In this document: in pieces, positions 1 through 10,400 of the stretch
Numbering within the stretch: position 1 is the stretch's first letter
Layout of the letters: every line of letters starts with the position of its first letter
From: Macrococcus brunensis
GTDB lineage: Bacteria; Bacillota; Bacilli; Staphylococcales; Staphylococcaceae
Assembly: GCF_004359615.1 (NCBI RefSeq)
Contig: NZ_SCWA01000005.1
Location: 1 to 64,000, forward strand
Length of the DNA stretch: 64,000 nucleotides
Reading direction: 5' to 3'
Made by a program: the position numbers and the translations under genes
Notes under the pieces: model-generated
The model's input: the letters and a program-made list of their open reading frames with translations, nothing else
What the model was told of the DNA's origin: nothing
The model's database searches: none

Positions 1-2
1 TG

Positions 3-206
3 TCAGTTCGAGGAACTGCCAAAGTAAAAAAAGAAATTGGTATCGCCTTAATGGCAGTAAATATAAGAAAAATGGCTGCCGTAGGCGGTCAGATTATCTG
101 TAAAAATCATAAAAAGACGAAAAAAATGTTGAAATCACATTTTCTTCGTCTTTTTTTACTACCCAGAACTATTTATGTCCCAGACTCTTTTAACTTAGAA
201 TTTTGA
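3..206 (+). mobile_element. IS1182-family transposase, C-terminal remnant (cut by the window edge)
   Basis: The reading frame is open from the left edge to a stop at 204-206. It encodes a basic C-terminal tail with VRGTAKVKKEIG and ALMAVNIRKMAA and an ending around YVPDSF, which resembles the end of IS1182/IS1272-type DDE transposases (recalled family pattern, no search run). The sequence near 175-186, TATGTCCCAGAC, resembles the terminal region of such elements in staphylococci. The frame runs through a strong hairpin at 111-157 and overlaps the end of the convergent pepF gene, so the last residues may be read-through. The rest of the element lies outside the window, so I cannot say whether it is intact. 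Confidence 0.55.
109..158. terminator. Bidirectional hairpin terminator, pepF and IS remnant
   Basis: Stem AAAGACGAA...AAAATG (about 113-127) pairs with CATTTTCTTCGTCTTT (138-153). It is flanked by A-runs on the left and T-runs on the right, so it can stop transcription in both directions. It lies just beyond the pepF stop codon. Confidence 0.75.
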
Positions 207-1892
207 AGCATCAATCTGATCGATATAGTTCTCAAGGTAGATCATAATATCTTTCAGTGTACCTGTACCAAATGGTGACGCAAGATGGGCTTCTTTAACC
301 AGCGTATTAAATGGCAGAGAGCCACCCAGCTGGCATAAGTGCAGATAATCCTGCCAGGCAGAAGCAAAGTCCTCACGGCTGCGTTTGAAGAACTGGAACG
401 CACACACTTGTGCAAGTGTGTAGTCGATATAATAGAACGGTGAACTGAAGATATGATTTTGGCGATGCCAGAGTGAACCTTCAGCAAGCGGCATGATACC
501 GTCATAATCACGATGCGGCAGATATTTTTCCTCGATGGTTTTCCAGAGTGATTTTCTTTCGGCTGGTGTCATCTCAGGATTTTCATAGACACCATGCTGG
601 AATTCATCCACAGCGACGCCGTATGGTAAGAACTGAATGGCATCCGTTAAATGTTTATATTTAAATTTATCCGCATTCTGGAAGAATAGGTCCATCCAAG
701 GGTAAGTGAAGAACTCCATGCTCATCGAATGAATTTCACAGGCTTCATGTGTCGGCCATAAGTAGTCCGGCACTGTTAAATCTCGTGAAGAATAAACCTG
801 AAACGCATGTCCTGCTTCATGAGTCAGTACCGTGATATCATGGTCTGTCGTATTGAAGTTTGCAAAGATGAACGGTGCACGGCAGCGGTCGATATAAGTA
901 CAGTAACCGCCTGCTTCCTTGCCTTTTTTAGCAAGAACATCGAACAGTTCGTGTTCCATCATATATTGATAGAATTCATCTGTTTCAGGGCTCAGTTCAC
1001 TGTACATTTTGCGGCCATTTTCCAGAATGACTTCAGCATCATCTTTAGGATTTTCGTTACCATTTAAGAACATGACAGATTCATCATAGAAGTTCAGTTT
1101 GTCAACGCCAATCCGTTCCGCCTGCTGCTGATAGAGTTTTGTCGCAACAGGCACGACAAACTCTTCTACTGAACGACGGTAATCACGTACCATCTCCTGA
1201 TTGTAGTCGATACGCTGCATACGCATATAGCCGAGCTCTATAAAATTATCAAAACCTAGTTTCACTGCAATGTCGTGGCGTACTTTTACCAGCTGATCAT
1301 AAAGCTCATCAAAATCAGCTAAATGTTTGCCCATAAATGACTGGACGGCTTTTGTTGCTTCGATACGGGTTTCACGGTCTGGTGACTGTGTGTAAGGCGA
1401 CATCTGCGTGAGTGTCAGTTCCTGACCGTCGAACTCAATCAGTGCACTGGCAATCAGTTTTGAATAGTCACTGCTCAGTTTATTTTCCTGATTGATCAGT
1501 TCTTCGACTTCTTCTGAGTAAGAATTGACGACGTTTGCAGCCAGATCAAAGAGCTGCTGACCATAGTGAGCCTCTAACTCTTCTCGGAACTGACTATTTA
1601 GAAGTGCTTCAAAGTAAGCAGCTTCCAGTGCGACGATCTTAGCACCATTCGCATCAAAATAATCTCTTTCATCAGAATAAAAAGCATCATTGGTATCGAT
1701 AGATGCACGGATATAGGCTATATTTGAATAAGTGTCAATCTCACGTCTGATGTGATTAAGCTCATCAATCAGCTGGATCTGGTCTTCAGCACTTGCTGCA
1801 TGTTTAAACTGATTTAACAGCTGATCGGCTTTCTCTCTTGCTGCATTTAAATCAGGGCGCTGATATTCAAAGTCTTTAAATGTAGTTGTCAT
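195..1892 (-). CDS. pepF: Oligoendopeptidase F-type M3 metallopeptidase
   Basis: This 565-residue cytosolic zinc endopeptidase of the M3 (thimet oligopeptidase) family carries the zinc motif HEAGH at residues 358-362, followed by EIHSMSMEFF, which holds the third zinc ligand. No signal peptide is present. The length fits the shorter M3B oligoendopeptidases (about 560-600 residues). Its role is to trim short peptides inside the cell. The start is set by a strong AAGGAGG about 6 bases upstream of the ATG at 1890-1892. The gene is monocistronic: it diverges from the polyphosphate kinase gene and runs convergently into an IS1182-type remnant. I use pepF as the family name; the exact orthologue is not proven. 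Confidence 0.9.
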   Translation of the reverse strand: MTTTFKDFEYQRPDLNAAREKADQLLNQFKHAASAEDQIQLIDELNHIRREIDTYSNIAYIRASIDTNDAFYSDERDYFDANGAKIVALEAAYFEALLNSQFREELEAHYGQQLFDLAANVVNSYSEEVEELINQENKLSSDYSKLIASALIEFDGQELTLTQMSPYTQSPDRETRIEATKAVQSFMGKHLADFDELYDQLVKVRHDIAVKLGFDNFIELGYMRMQRIDYNQEMVRDYRRSVEEFVVPVATKLYQQQAERIGVDKLNFYDESVMFLNGNENPKDDAEVILENGRKMYSELSPETDEFYQYMMEHELFDVLAKKGKEAGGYCTYIDRCRAPFIFANFNTTDHDITVLTHEAGHAFQVYSSRDLTVPDYLWPTHEACEIHSMSMEFFTYPWMDLFFQNADKFKYKHLTDAIQFLPYGVAVDEFQHGVYENPEMTPAERKSLWKTIEEKYLPHRDYDGIMPLAEGSLWHRQNHIFSSPFYYIDYTLAQVCAFQFFKRSREDFASAWQDYLHLCQLGGSLPFNTLVKEAHLASPFGTGTLKDIMIYLENYIDQIDASKF

Positions 1893-2005
1893 ATGTATCC
1901 TCCTTAGGTATGCTTAATTTAATATTACAATATTCTGTCAAATTAAGATACATGAAGCGTTTTGAAAGAGGGAACAGACATTGTAATGAAGAGGAGGAGA
2001 AACAG

Positions 2006-3445
2006 ATGACTAAAATCGATGAAACATTAGAACTGAAAGTAGCAGAACTCGTCAGACAGACTCATGAAGCCAAAATACCAGTCATGGTTATATTTGAAGG
2101 GGTGGCAGCAGCAGGTAAATCAAGACTGTCCAATGAACTGTTACTAGCGCTTGATGCGAAGTATACGCATTTTTACGCTACAAAGACACCTTCAGAAAAA
2201 GACTTAAGAATGCCGTTCTTATTTCCTTACTGGAAGAACTTACCGAAGCACGGTGATTTAACGTTATACTTCCGTAGCTGGTATGCGAATCTAATTGATT
2301 ACAAGCACCATAACCTGAAACCGGAAATCTTTAAGGACCATCATGTTCTGTTAAGTGAAATCAAAGGGTTCGAGAAGATGCTTCTTGATGATGGCTACCG
2401 CATCATTAAATTCAATGTGGTCGTAGATGAGAAGAAACGTCAGGAACATATTCAGCAGACAAAAGAGAACCCGCTGACACGCTGGAAAGCACAGGAGTTT
2501 GAGAAAGCAATTCCGGCAGATATTTATCTTGATGAGATGGATGTGCTGATGAAAGAAACAAAGGATATTGCACCATGGCATACCATCAACTATACAGAGC
2601 GTGGCCAGGCTGTTAATGATATGTATGAGACCATCATCAAGGAACTGGAACAAGCGCTGAAAGATAAAAAGAAAAAAGAAGACAAAAAAGAAGTAGATGG
2701 CAAATTCACAGATCATTTTGAAACAGACTTATTCGAAGATACAGAAGATGAAATGTCGAAAGATGATTACAAAGAGCTGCTGCCGGAGCTGCAGCAACGA
2801 ATGCGTGAACTGCAGTATGCACTCTATGAACGTAAAATTCCGATGATTTTAGTCTATGAAGGGATGGATGCAGCGGGTAAAGGCGGTAATATCAAGCGTG
2901 TCCGTGAGAGCCTGGATCCGACAGGTTATGAAGTCAACGCTATTTCTGCCCCTACAGAAACAGAGCTGAGCTATCACTACTTATGGCGTTTCGCTACACA
3001 GATTCCGAGAACCGGTCATATCGAAATCTTTGACCGCAGCTGGTACGGTCGCGTACTCGTCGAGCGTGTAGAAGGATTCGCCTCTACGGAAGAATGGCAA
3101 CGTGCATACGAAGAAATCAATAATTTCGAGAAGAGCCTGACGCTTGAAGGGGCTATCGTCATCAAGTTCTTCCTCGTTCTTGACAAAGAAGAGCAGCTGA
3201 CGCGTTTTGAAGAACGTCAGAATACACCGGAGAAACAATGGAAGATTACAGATGAAGACTGGCGTAACCGCGAAAAATGGGACATCTATCTCGAAGCAAG
3301 TGAAGACATGATCAAAAAGACATCTAAAGAGAATGCGCCGTGGGTTATTGTACCCGCTAACAACAAGAAAGCTGCACGCATCAAGGCACTGCGCACCATT
3401 ATTGAGCGCTGTGAGGAACGTTTATGGGGCGTCAAGCGTTACTAA
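2006..3445 (+). CDS. Two-domain PPK2 polyphosphate:nucleotide phosphotransferase (PAP type)
   Basis: The protein has 479 residues and two tandem PPK2 domains. The N-terminal domain has a P-loop GVAAAGKS at residues 32-39. The C-terminal domain has the more canonical GMDAAGKGG from residue 286 and the lid motif FDRSWYGRVLVERVEG. A highly charged K/E/D linker (about 210-250) joins them. Tandem PPK2 proteins of about 500 residues are class II enzymes that phosphorylate AMP to ADP with polyphosphate, and usually only the C-terminal domain is active. The altered first P-loop fits that. The start is ATG 2006 because GAGGAGGAG lies just upstream; an in-frame extension to 1886 has no ribosome site. 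The next gene overlaps its last 22 bases. Confidence 0.88.
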   Translation: MTKIDETLELKVAELVRQTHEAKIPVMVIFEGVAAAGKSRLSNELLLALDAKYTHFYATKTPSEKDLRMPFLFPYWKNLPKHGDLTLYFRSWYANLIDYKHHNLKPEIFKDHHVLLSEIKGFEKMLLDDGYRIIKFNVVVDEKKRQEHIQQTKENPLTRWKAQEFEKAIPADIYLDEMDVLMKETKDIAPWHTINYTERGQAVNDMYETIIKELEQALKDKKKKEDKKEVDGKFTDHFETDLFEDTEDEMSKDDYKELLPELQQRMRELQYALYERKIPMILVYEGMDAAGKGGNIKRVRESLDPTGYEVNAISAPTETELSYHYLWRFATQIPRTGHIEIFDRSWYGRVLVERVEGFASTEEWQRAYEEINNFEKSLTLEGAIVIKFFLVLDKEEQLTRFEERQNTPEKQWKITDEDWRNREKWDIYLEASEDMIKKTSKENAPWVIVPANNKKAARIKALRTIIERCEERLWGVKRY

Positions 3446-4227
3446 CAGTCGCCCATCAGTTTCAGCTGAAACTGGAAGACTTTAAACCACTTGACCAGCG
3501 AACTCACCAGTTATACCGTGCAGGTCATCTGGTGATTAAGCTGATTGATAAGACAGAAGCAGATATCTATCGAAAGCTGGGCGACTCGATTGAACTACCC
3601 GTCGTCTATCTGGATAATGATGTCATGGTCATGAAAGATTTAGGTGAATCTCTGGCGGGCCGGCACCTGACAGAAGAACAGACGAAGCGGATCATACAAA
3701 AACTCATCCGTATACAGCGTGCGCCGGTAGAAGTGCCTGTCTATCCTCTTGATGAGATAGAACGCACGTGGTTGCGTGATCTTTGTGATGAACTGAATAT
3801 CGATCTGATGACAACAATTGATCGTTACTATGACGAGATGCAGGTCAAGCACTACCAGCTGAAGTTACCGCTTGTGCTGACACATGGCGATCTTCACCGG
3901 GGCAATATTTTTGACCGCTCTCATATTCAGCTGATTGACTGGGAGCGAGCAGCTCTATCATCCCCTGTCCGTGATATCACAATGCTGCTGCAGGATTTTG
4001 CGACTATAGAAGAAATCAATTATTACCGCGACGCATTCCATCAGATGATGCCCTATGAAATGAATCAAACGGACTATACAACGGAATTTAGTCTCTTCTT
4101 ATTAGTCAATACTGTCAAAATGCTGGTCTGGGAGCTGTCGAAGTATCAGCAAGGTATGCAGAATCAGGATGAAACGAAGCGTGAAGTGAATAGAAAAATG
4201 GATATATTGAAACTATTAGAAACATAA
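3424..4227 (+). CDS. APH/choline kinase-like phosphotransferase
   Basis: This 267-residue protein has the aminoglycoside phosphotransferase fold. The catalytic motif is HGDLHRGNIF (H154, D156), followed by IDWERAALSSPVRDI, which carries the metal-binding Asp. It starts inside the end of the PPK2 gene (overlap 3424-3445), with GAGGAA upstream, so the two are translationally coupled. The substrate is unknown: such proteins phosphorylate small alcohols, amino sugars or antibiotics, and nothing here points to resistance. Coupling to a polyphosphate kinase may mean use of the nucleoside triphosphate or diphosphate it regenerates (inference). Confidence 0.75.
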   Translation: MGRQALLTVAHQFQLKLEDFKPLDQRTHQLYRAGHLVIKLIDKTEADIYRKLGDSIELPVVYLDNDVMVMKDLGESLAGRHLTEEQTKRIIQKLIRIQRAPVEVPVYPLDEIERTWLRDLCDELNIDLMTTIDRYYDEMQVKHYQLKLPLVLTHGDLHRGNIFDRSHIQLIDWERAALSSPVRDITMLLQDFATIEEINYYRDAFHQMMPYEMNQTDYTTEFSLFLLVNTVKMLVWELSKYQQGMQNQDETKREVNRKMDILKLLET

Positions 4228-4266
4228 AAAGTGTCGCAGTTTTTAACTGAACTGCGACACTTTTAT
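4228..4266. terminator. Bidirectional terminator between the APH-like and CPBP genes
   Basis: A perfect hairpin, AAAAGTGTCGCAGTT paired with AACTGCGACACTTTT, lies between two convergent genes and ends in T/A runs on both sides. Confidence 0.85.
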
Positions 4267-5021
4267 ATTAAGAGATGCCAGATGAACTGTGTGGTACTCT
4301 TCATCTGTTTGGCAGCTTCTTCTATTTTATCACCCATTGTAAACTGCATGATGACGACAAAAGAGTTCATCATCATATGGGCAAGAATCGGTACGATAAT
4401 GCGGCGAGTGGCTGCATAAAGTCCTGCAAAAACAAATGCCATACCCAGATAAATGAGTGTATGGTCGAAATCCATGTGTGCAGCAGCAAAAATCAAACCG
4501 CTCAGTGTGCCAGCGATCAGGAATGCTGCCCAGCGTGGTAAACGGATGAATTCATATAATTCGCCGAAAATGACTTTACGGAAGACGAATTCCTCCAGGA
4601 ACGGACCGGCTAGTGAAATAATGATAATAAAGAGCGGATTCTGTTTTGCGACTGCCATGATGTCTGTCGTATTCTGACTTTCAGCAGGCTGATGCAGCAC
4701 GTAGATATTAATCATATTCATGATAGCCTGCGCCACTAGCGCCATAAAGAATCCGGCGATAATCCAAATGACTGTATACAGCCATCGCTCTTTAGGCAGA
4801 CGTTCCAGATGTGTTTCATTCGTGATGCTTCTATTGATGAAATACACGAGAACACTTGCGAGAATAAAAGCTCCAATCATATATGGAATCACCTTCATCA
4901 TCATTTCAGAAGCTGAAAGATTCTGGTTGGCGTAAATAATAGCAGGGATAAGAGAAGAGATTTGAGCTCCCCCGTAGATAAGGACAATCAAAATATCTGC
5001 CCAGAGACGACTTAATTTCAT
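4263..5021 (-). CDS. CPBP/CAAX intramembrane protease, MroQ-like
   Basis: The 252-residue multi-pass membrane protein carries the CPBP (Abi) protease signature: EEFVFR at residues 143-148, then FAAAHMDFDH and ILAHMMMNS, which supply the catalytic Glu and His residues. In S. aureus the CPBP protease MroQ is encoded next to groESL and acts in Agr peptide processing. The same divergent arrangement with groES here suggests orthology, but no agr genes are in the window. The start is ATG 5019-5021 because GAAGGAG lies 8 bases upstream; a longer TTG start at 5036 would overlap that site. Confidence 0.8.
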   Translation of the reverse strand: MKLSRLWADILIVLIYGGAQISSLIPAIIYANQNLSASEMMMKVIPYMIGAFILASVLVYFINRSITNETHLERLPKERWLYTVIWIIAGFFMALVAQAIMNMINIYVLHQPAESQNTTDIMAVAKQNPLFIIIISLAGPFLEEFVFRKVIFGELYEFIRLPRWAAFLIAGTLSGLIFAAAHMDFDHTLIYLGMAFVFAGLYAATRRIIVPILAHMMMNSFVVIMQFTMGDKIEEAAKQMKSTTQFIWHLLI

Positions 5022-5105
5022 AGCTAACTCCTTCAATTCAATATATTTTCATTGTACAGTAAAAATGATGTTAGTAAAAATTTTATACAGCAAATCAATT
5101 GCAAT

Positions 5106-5122
5106 CTTGACCTTCTTTGATT
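5106..5122 (+). promoter_or_regulatory. CtsR operator overlapping the groESL -35 region
   Basis: CTTGACC-TTC-TTTGATT matches the CtsR tandem heptad (complement of the GGTCAAA-NNN-GGTCAAA type) with about one mismatch per half. TTGACC also serves as the -35-like element. It sits 15 bp upstream of a CIRCE element. This is the dual heat-shock control described for staphylococcal groESL. Confidence 0.65.
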
Positions 5123-5136
5123 AATATTAAAGTATA

Positions 5137-5163
5137 TTAGCACTTGAACGATAAGAGTGCTTA
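5137..5163 (+). promoter_or_regulatory. CIRCE element (HrcA operator) of groESL
   Basis: TTAGCACTT, nine bases, GAGTGCTTA: a CIRCE inverted repeat (consensus TTAGCACTC-N9-GAGTGCTAA) with one substitution near the end of each arm. It lies 25 bp before the groES start, where HrcA blocks transcription. Confidence 0.93.
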
Positions 5164-5188
5164 TACATTCCACTAAGGAGGATTTCAC

Positions 5189-5473
5189 ATGTTAAGACCA
5201 TTAGGGAACAACGTGATTTTAGAAGTCAAAGAACAGGAACAGAAGACAGCAAGTGGTATCATCTTAACAGATTCAGCAAAAGAAAAATCAAATGAAGGTA
5301 TCGTTGCTGCGGTAGGACCTGGCCGCTTACTTGATAACGGCGCACGCGCTGAAATGCAAGTGAAAGTCGGAGATAAAATCATCTATTCACCGTTCGGTGG
5401 TTCTGAAGTGAAAGTCGGCGAAGCTAAATATTTAGTGCTTTCTGAAGACGATGTATTAGCAGTAGTTGAATAA
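5189..5473 (+). CDS. groES: Co-chaperonin GroES
   Basis: This 94-residue protein is the heptameric lid of the GroEL folding chamber. It has the usual start [13 protein letters not shown], the mobile-loop region (about 16-32, [12 protein letters not shown]) and the C-terminal [15 protein letters not shown]. Length is standard. AAGGAGG precedes the ATG. It is first in the groES-groEL operon, with 33 bases to groEL, and is controlled by the CIRCE and CtsR sites upstream. Confidence 0.98.
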   Translation: MLRPLGNNVILEVKEQEQKTASGIILTDSAKEKSNEGIVAAVGPGRLLDNGARAEMQVKVGDKIIYSPFGGSEVKVGEAKYLVLSEDDVLAVVE

Positions 5474-7129
<1,656 letters not shown>

Positions 7130-7141
7130 GGATAGAAATTT

Positions 7142-7178
7142 AACCACTTTTCAGATTGAATCTGGAAAGTGGTTTTTT
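7142..7178 (+). terminator. groESL operon terminator
   Basis: AACCACTTTTCAGAT pairs with ATCTGGAAAGTGGTT, followed by a T-run at 7173-7178. It ends 13 bp after the groEL stop. Confidence 0.9.
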
Positions 7179-7182
7179 GTAT

Positions 7183-7289
7183 ACAAAAAAACCTCACTGA
7201 CACAGTGAGGTGTTGGTATGAATACCACTTTTACGCTTAAAGCTTATTTTAACTTATCTATGATCTTTTAGAATGAAGCGAATGCTTCT
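7183..7289 (-). ncRNA. tracrRNA of the type II-A CRISPR locus
   Basis: On the minus strand, CTTCATTCTAAAAGATCATAG (about 7259-7279) is an exact complement of 21 repeat bases. AAG and UUAAAAU follow, giving the classical lower stem and bulge with GUUUUA of the crRNA. Next come a small nexus hairpin (AGCUUUAAGC), a hairpin GGUA-UUCA-UACC, and a terminator stem ACCUCACUG/CAGUGAGGU with a U-run at 7184-7190. The layout matches Streptococcus pyogenes tracrRNA: antirepeat, nexus, two 3' hairpins. The transcript is about 105 nt, divergent from cas9. Ends are predicted, not mapped. Confidence 0.92.
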
Positions 7290-7295
7290 AAAAAT

Positions 7296-7304
7296 ATTAT
7301 ATCA
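7296..7304 (-). promoter_or_regulatory. Extended -10 promoter of tracrRNA
   Basis: Read on the minus strand the sequence is TGATATAAT, a perfect TGn-TATAAT extended -10. It predicts a start near 7289, directly before the antirepeat. No good -35 is visible, which is usual for extended -10 promoters. Confidence 0.7.
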
Positions 7305-7417
7305 AATATTACTGAAAAAACTAGTATGATAATTAAAAATCTAAATTTTATAAAAACTAATACGCAAATTATTTTAGAAATGATATATTTACATTATTAA
7401 ACAAAGGAGTGGATTTA

Positions 7418-10400
7418 ATGAAAAAAGGAAATTCTTCTTATATTCTAAGTCTGGATATCGGAGTGGCTAGTGTAGGATACTCAGCGATGGATAAAGAATT
7501 TAATATACTAAAATATCATGGCAAAAATGCAATCGGAGTTCTTACTTTTGAAGCTGCTAACACTGCAATGGAAAAACGTCTTCAAAGGGGTGCGAGAAGA
7601 AGATACAATCGTCGAATAAAGCGCCTAGGTTTACTTCAGGAAATTATGGCTCCTCTTGTAAAGAATCCTGACTTCTATAAATATGAACAGATTTCGCTAT
7701 GGAAAAATAGCAATCAAGATTTTCAAGGTGAATCTTTAACAGAAGTACTGAATTATTTAAATATTAATACAAAAGAATACCCGACAATCTATCATTTACA
7801 ACATGCTCTTTTGAATGAAAAGAAGAAGTTTGCCCCTGAATTAATACATATTGCTTTATATCATCTTGTGAAATATCGTGGTCACTTCTTATTCGATCAA
7901 CTGGATTTAAGTCAGAGAACAGGTAATGAAGGAGTGAATGATTTAAGAGATTTAATTGAGAGTTTCGAAATATTGAATGAACTAAACTTAAAGATTGATG
8001 ACTCTGAACTCCAAAAAGTTTATAACATATTGAAACAAGATGATTTAACACGTAATGATCGATCGAAGCAACTTAATAAATTACATAAACCTTTGACAGA
8101 AGTCTTTAAAATGTTATTAGGTATGAAATTTAAAGAATTCGATTTATTCGTCGGAATGGATAATTATCAAGAATTAAAAGAAGAAAAGAAATCTTATACA
8201 TTATCAGATGATTATGCAGCTTCATTGAGTGAACAGTTAATTCAGGAACAACGTGATTTTATTGAACTTGGTAATAAAGTCTATATGTCGTTGATTCTGG
8301 AACAGATTTTAAAGAATGCGACATGTATTTCAGAATCTAAAGTCAATGATTACAATAGATTCAAAGAAGAACTGACAAATGTTAAAGATATGATTTACAA
8401 GAAAGATAAGACTAGGGAATTGTTTACTGATATTTTTGTGTCTTCTAAGAAAGCACTAAAGAAATATAAAGAATTACCAAATGACGAAAATTACAAAAAA
8501 TTATGTTTGTTTGATAGATATTTAGAACATCCGAAGACTAAATATGATGAATTGAAAAAAGAGTTAAAAAAACATATAGATGACGCTCATCCTTATGGAC
8601 AATTACTCGAAGAAGATAAGCTCTTAAGAGTTCTGAATACTGTTGATAATTCAAGTATACCTATGCAGAATAATTTATATGAAGCAGAACGCATCTTAAA
8701 GAATCAGCAGGAGTATTATAAGGAAATTACTGATGAAATGATTGATAAGGTTTTAAGTCTCATTAAATTTAGAATTCCTTATTACGTAGGTCCTCTAGTC
8801 AAACAACCGGATAATCAGAAATTCGGTTGGATGGTGAGAAAAAATAATGAGAGAATAACGCCTTGGAATTTCGATAAAGTTGTTAACCGTTCTGCTAGCG
8901 CAGAAAAATTTATCCGGAAAATGACAAATAAATGCACCTACTTAATAAACGAAGATGTATTGCCGAAAAATAGTTTGATGTATCAAGAAATGGAAGTCTT
9001 AAATGAACTGAATGGTATACAGATTCGGCCGGAAAATGCCGTAAAACACAAAAAATATCGACTGGATCCACGCATTAAAAAATACATATTCAATGAAATA
9101 TTTAAAAAAAATAAAACTGTGACGCATAAGACTCTGTTTGACAAGATGAAAAAAACAGAACACCGTCTCTATTTTCATTCACTTGATGAAAAATTAAATG
9201 TATTTGGTACACAAGATGAGGGAAGGTTTACTTCTAAGCTTTCAACTTATCAGGATATGAATAAAATCATCGGTAATGTAGAAGAAAACTATAAAATGAT
9301 TGAAGAACTTGTTTTGTGGATTACTATTTTTGAGGATAAAAAAATATTAGCTGAAAAAATAGAAAAAAGTTATCCTGAGCTTACGAAAAAGCAAGTAGAT
9401 GCTTTGAAAAAACTGAATTATTCAGGATGGGGAAGAATAAGTGGAAAACTTTTAACCACGGATTATAAAGGTCATTCAGTTATCGACTTATTAAGAAGAA
9501 CAGATCAAAACTTTATGGAGATTCTTACGAATAAAGATTATGGATTCAAAGACTTTATAGCTGACGAAAATCAGACAGAACATCAGCAGGTAAGTTATAG
9601 CGATGTAACAGCGCTTGCCACTTCTCCAGCTCTTAAAAAAGGAATTTGGAATACGCTGGAGATTGTCAGAGAATTAGTTTCAATATTTGGAGAACCCTCT
9701 GAAATTATTATAGAGTTTGCGACAGAAGACGGCGAAAAAGGTAAGAGACAGAAATCAAGAAAACAGATCTGGGAAGACACGATAAAAAATAATGGCTTAA
9801 ATTCAATTGACGAATATAAAAACGTGATAGAAGAAGCAACTGAAACAGATTTCAATTTTAAAGAAGATAAGCTGTGGCTATACCTTTCACAGAACGGAAA
9901 ATGTATGTATACTGGTCAACGGCTTGATATTCACAAACTGATGGCCGACAAAGGAAATCATTTATATGAGATAGATCATATATATCCTCAGCGCTTATTG
10001 AAAGATGACAGTATTAATAACAAAGTACTTGTGTTAAAAACAGCGAATCAGCATAAATCTGGTGATGCCTTACCTCTTGAAAAGATGAATAAAAATATTA
10101 AAAGTTCTATGATTAGCTACTGGAAGAAATTAAATGATAATGGTCTTATCAGTAGTAGTAAGCTTTCTAAACTGATGAAGCCTACATTAACTGAACTGGA
10201 TAAAGAAGGATTTATACAAAGACAGCTTGTAGAGACCAGACAGATTTCTGCACACGTAAGAGATTTCTTGAAAGAAGAATACCCTGATACTAAAGTAATC
10301 CCAATGAAAGCACGTTTTGTAAGTGATTTTAGAAAGAAGTTTGAAATTCCTAAGATTCGAGAATTAAATGACAGTCATCATGCAGTAGATGCTTATTTAA

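Noticed and set aside
3424-4227. Aminoglycoside resistance gene
   Set aside because: Only the general APH fold motifs are present; the context is metabolic and no specific resistance family is recognised.
7186-7211. Hairpin after groEL as a second groESL terminator
   Set aside because: Its T-run is on the minus strand, so it is the tracrRNA terminator.
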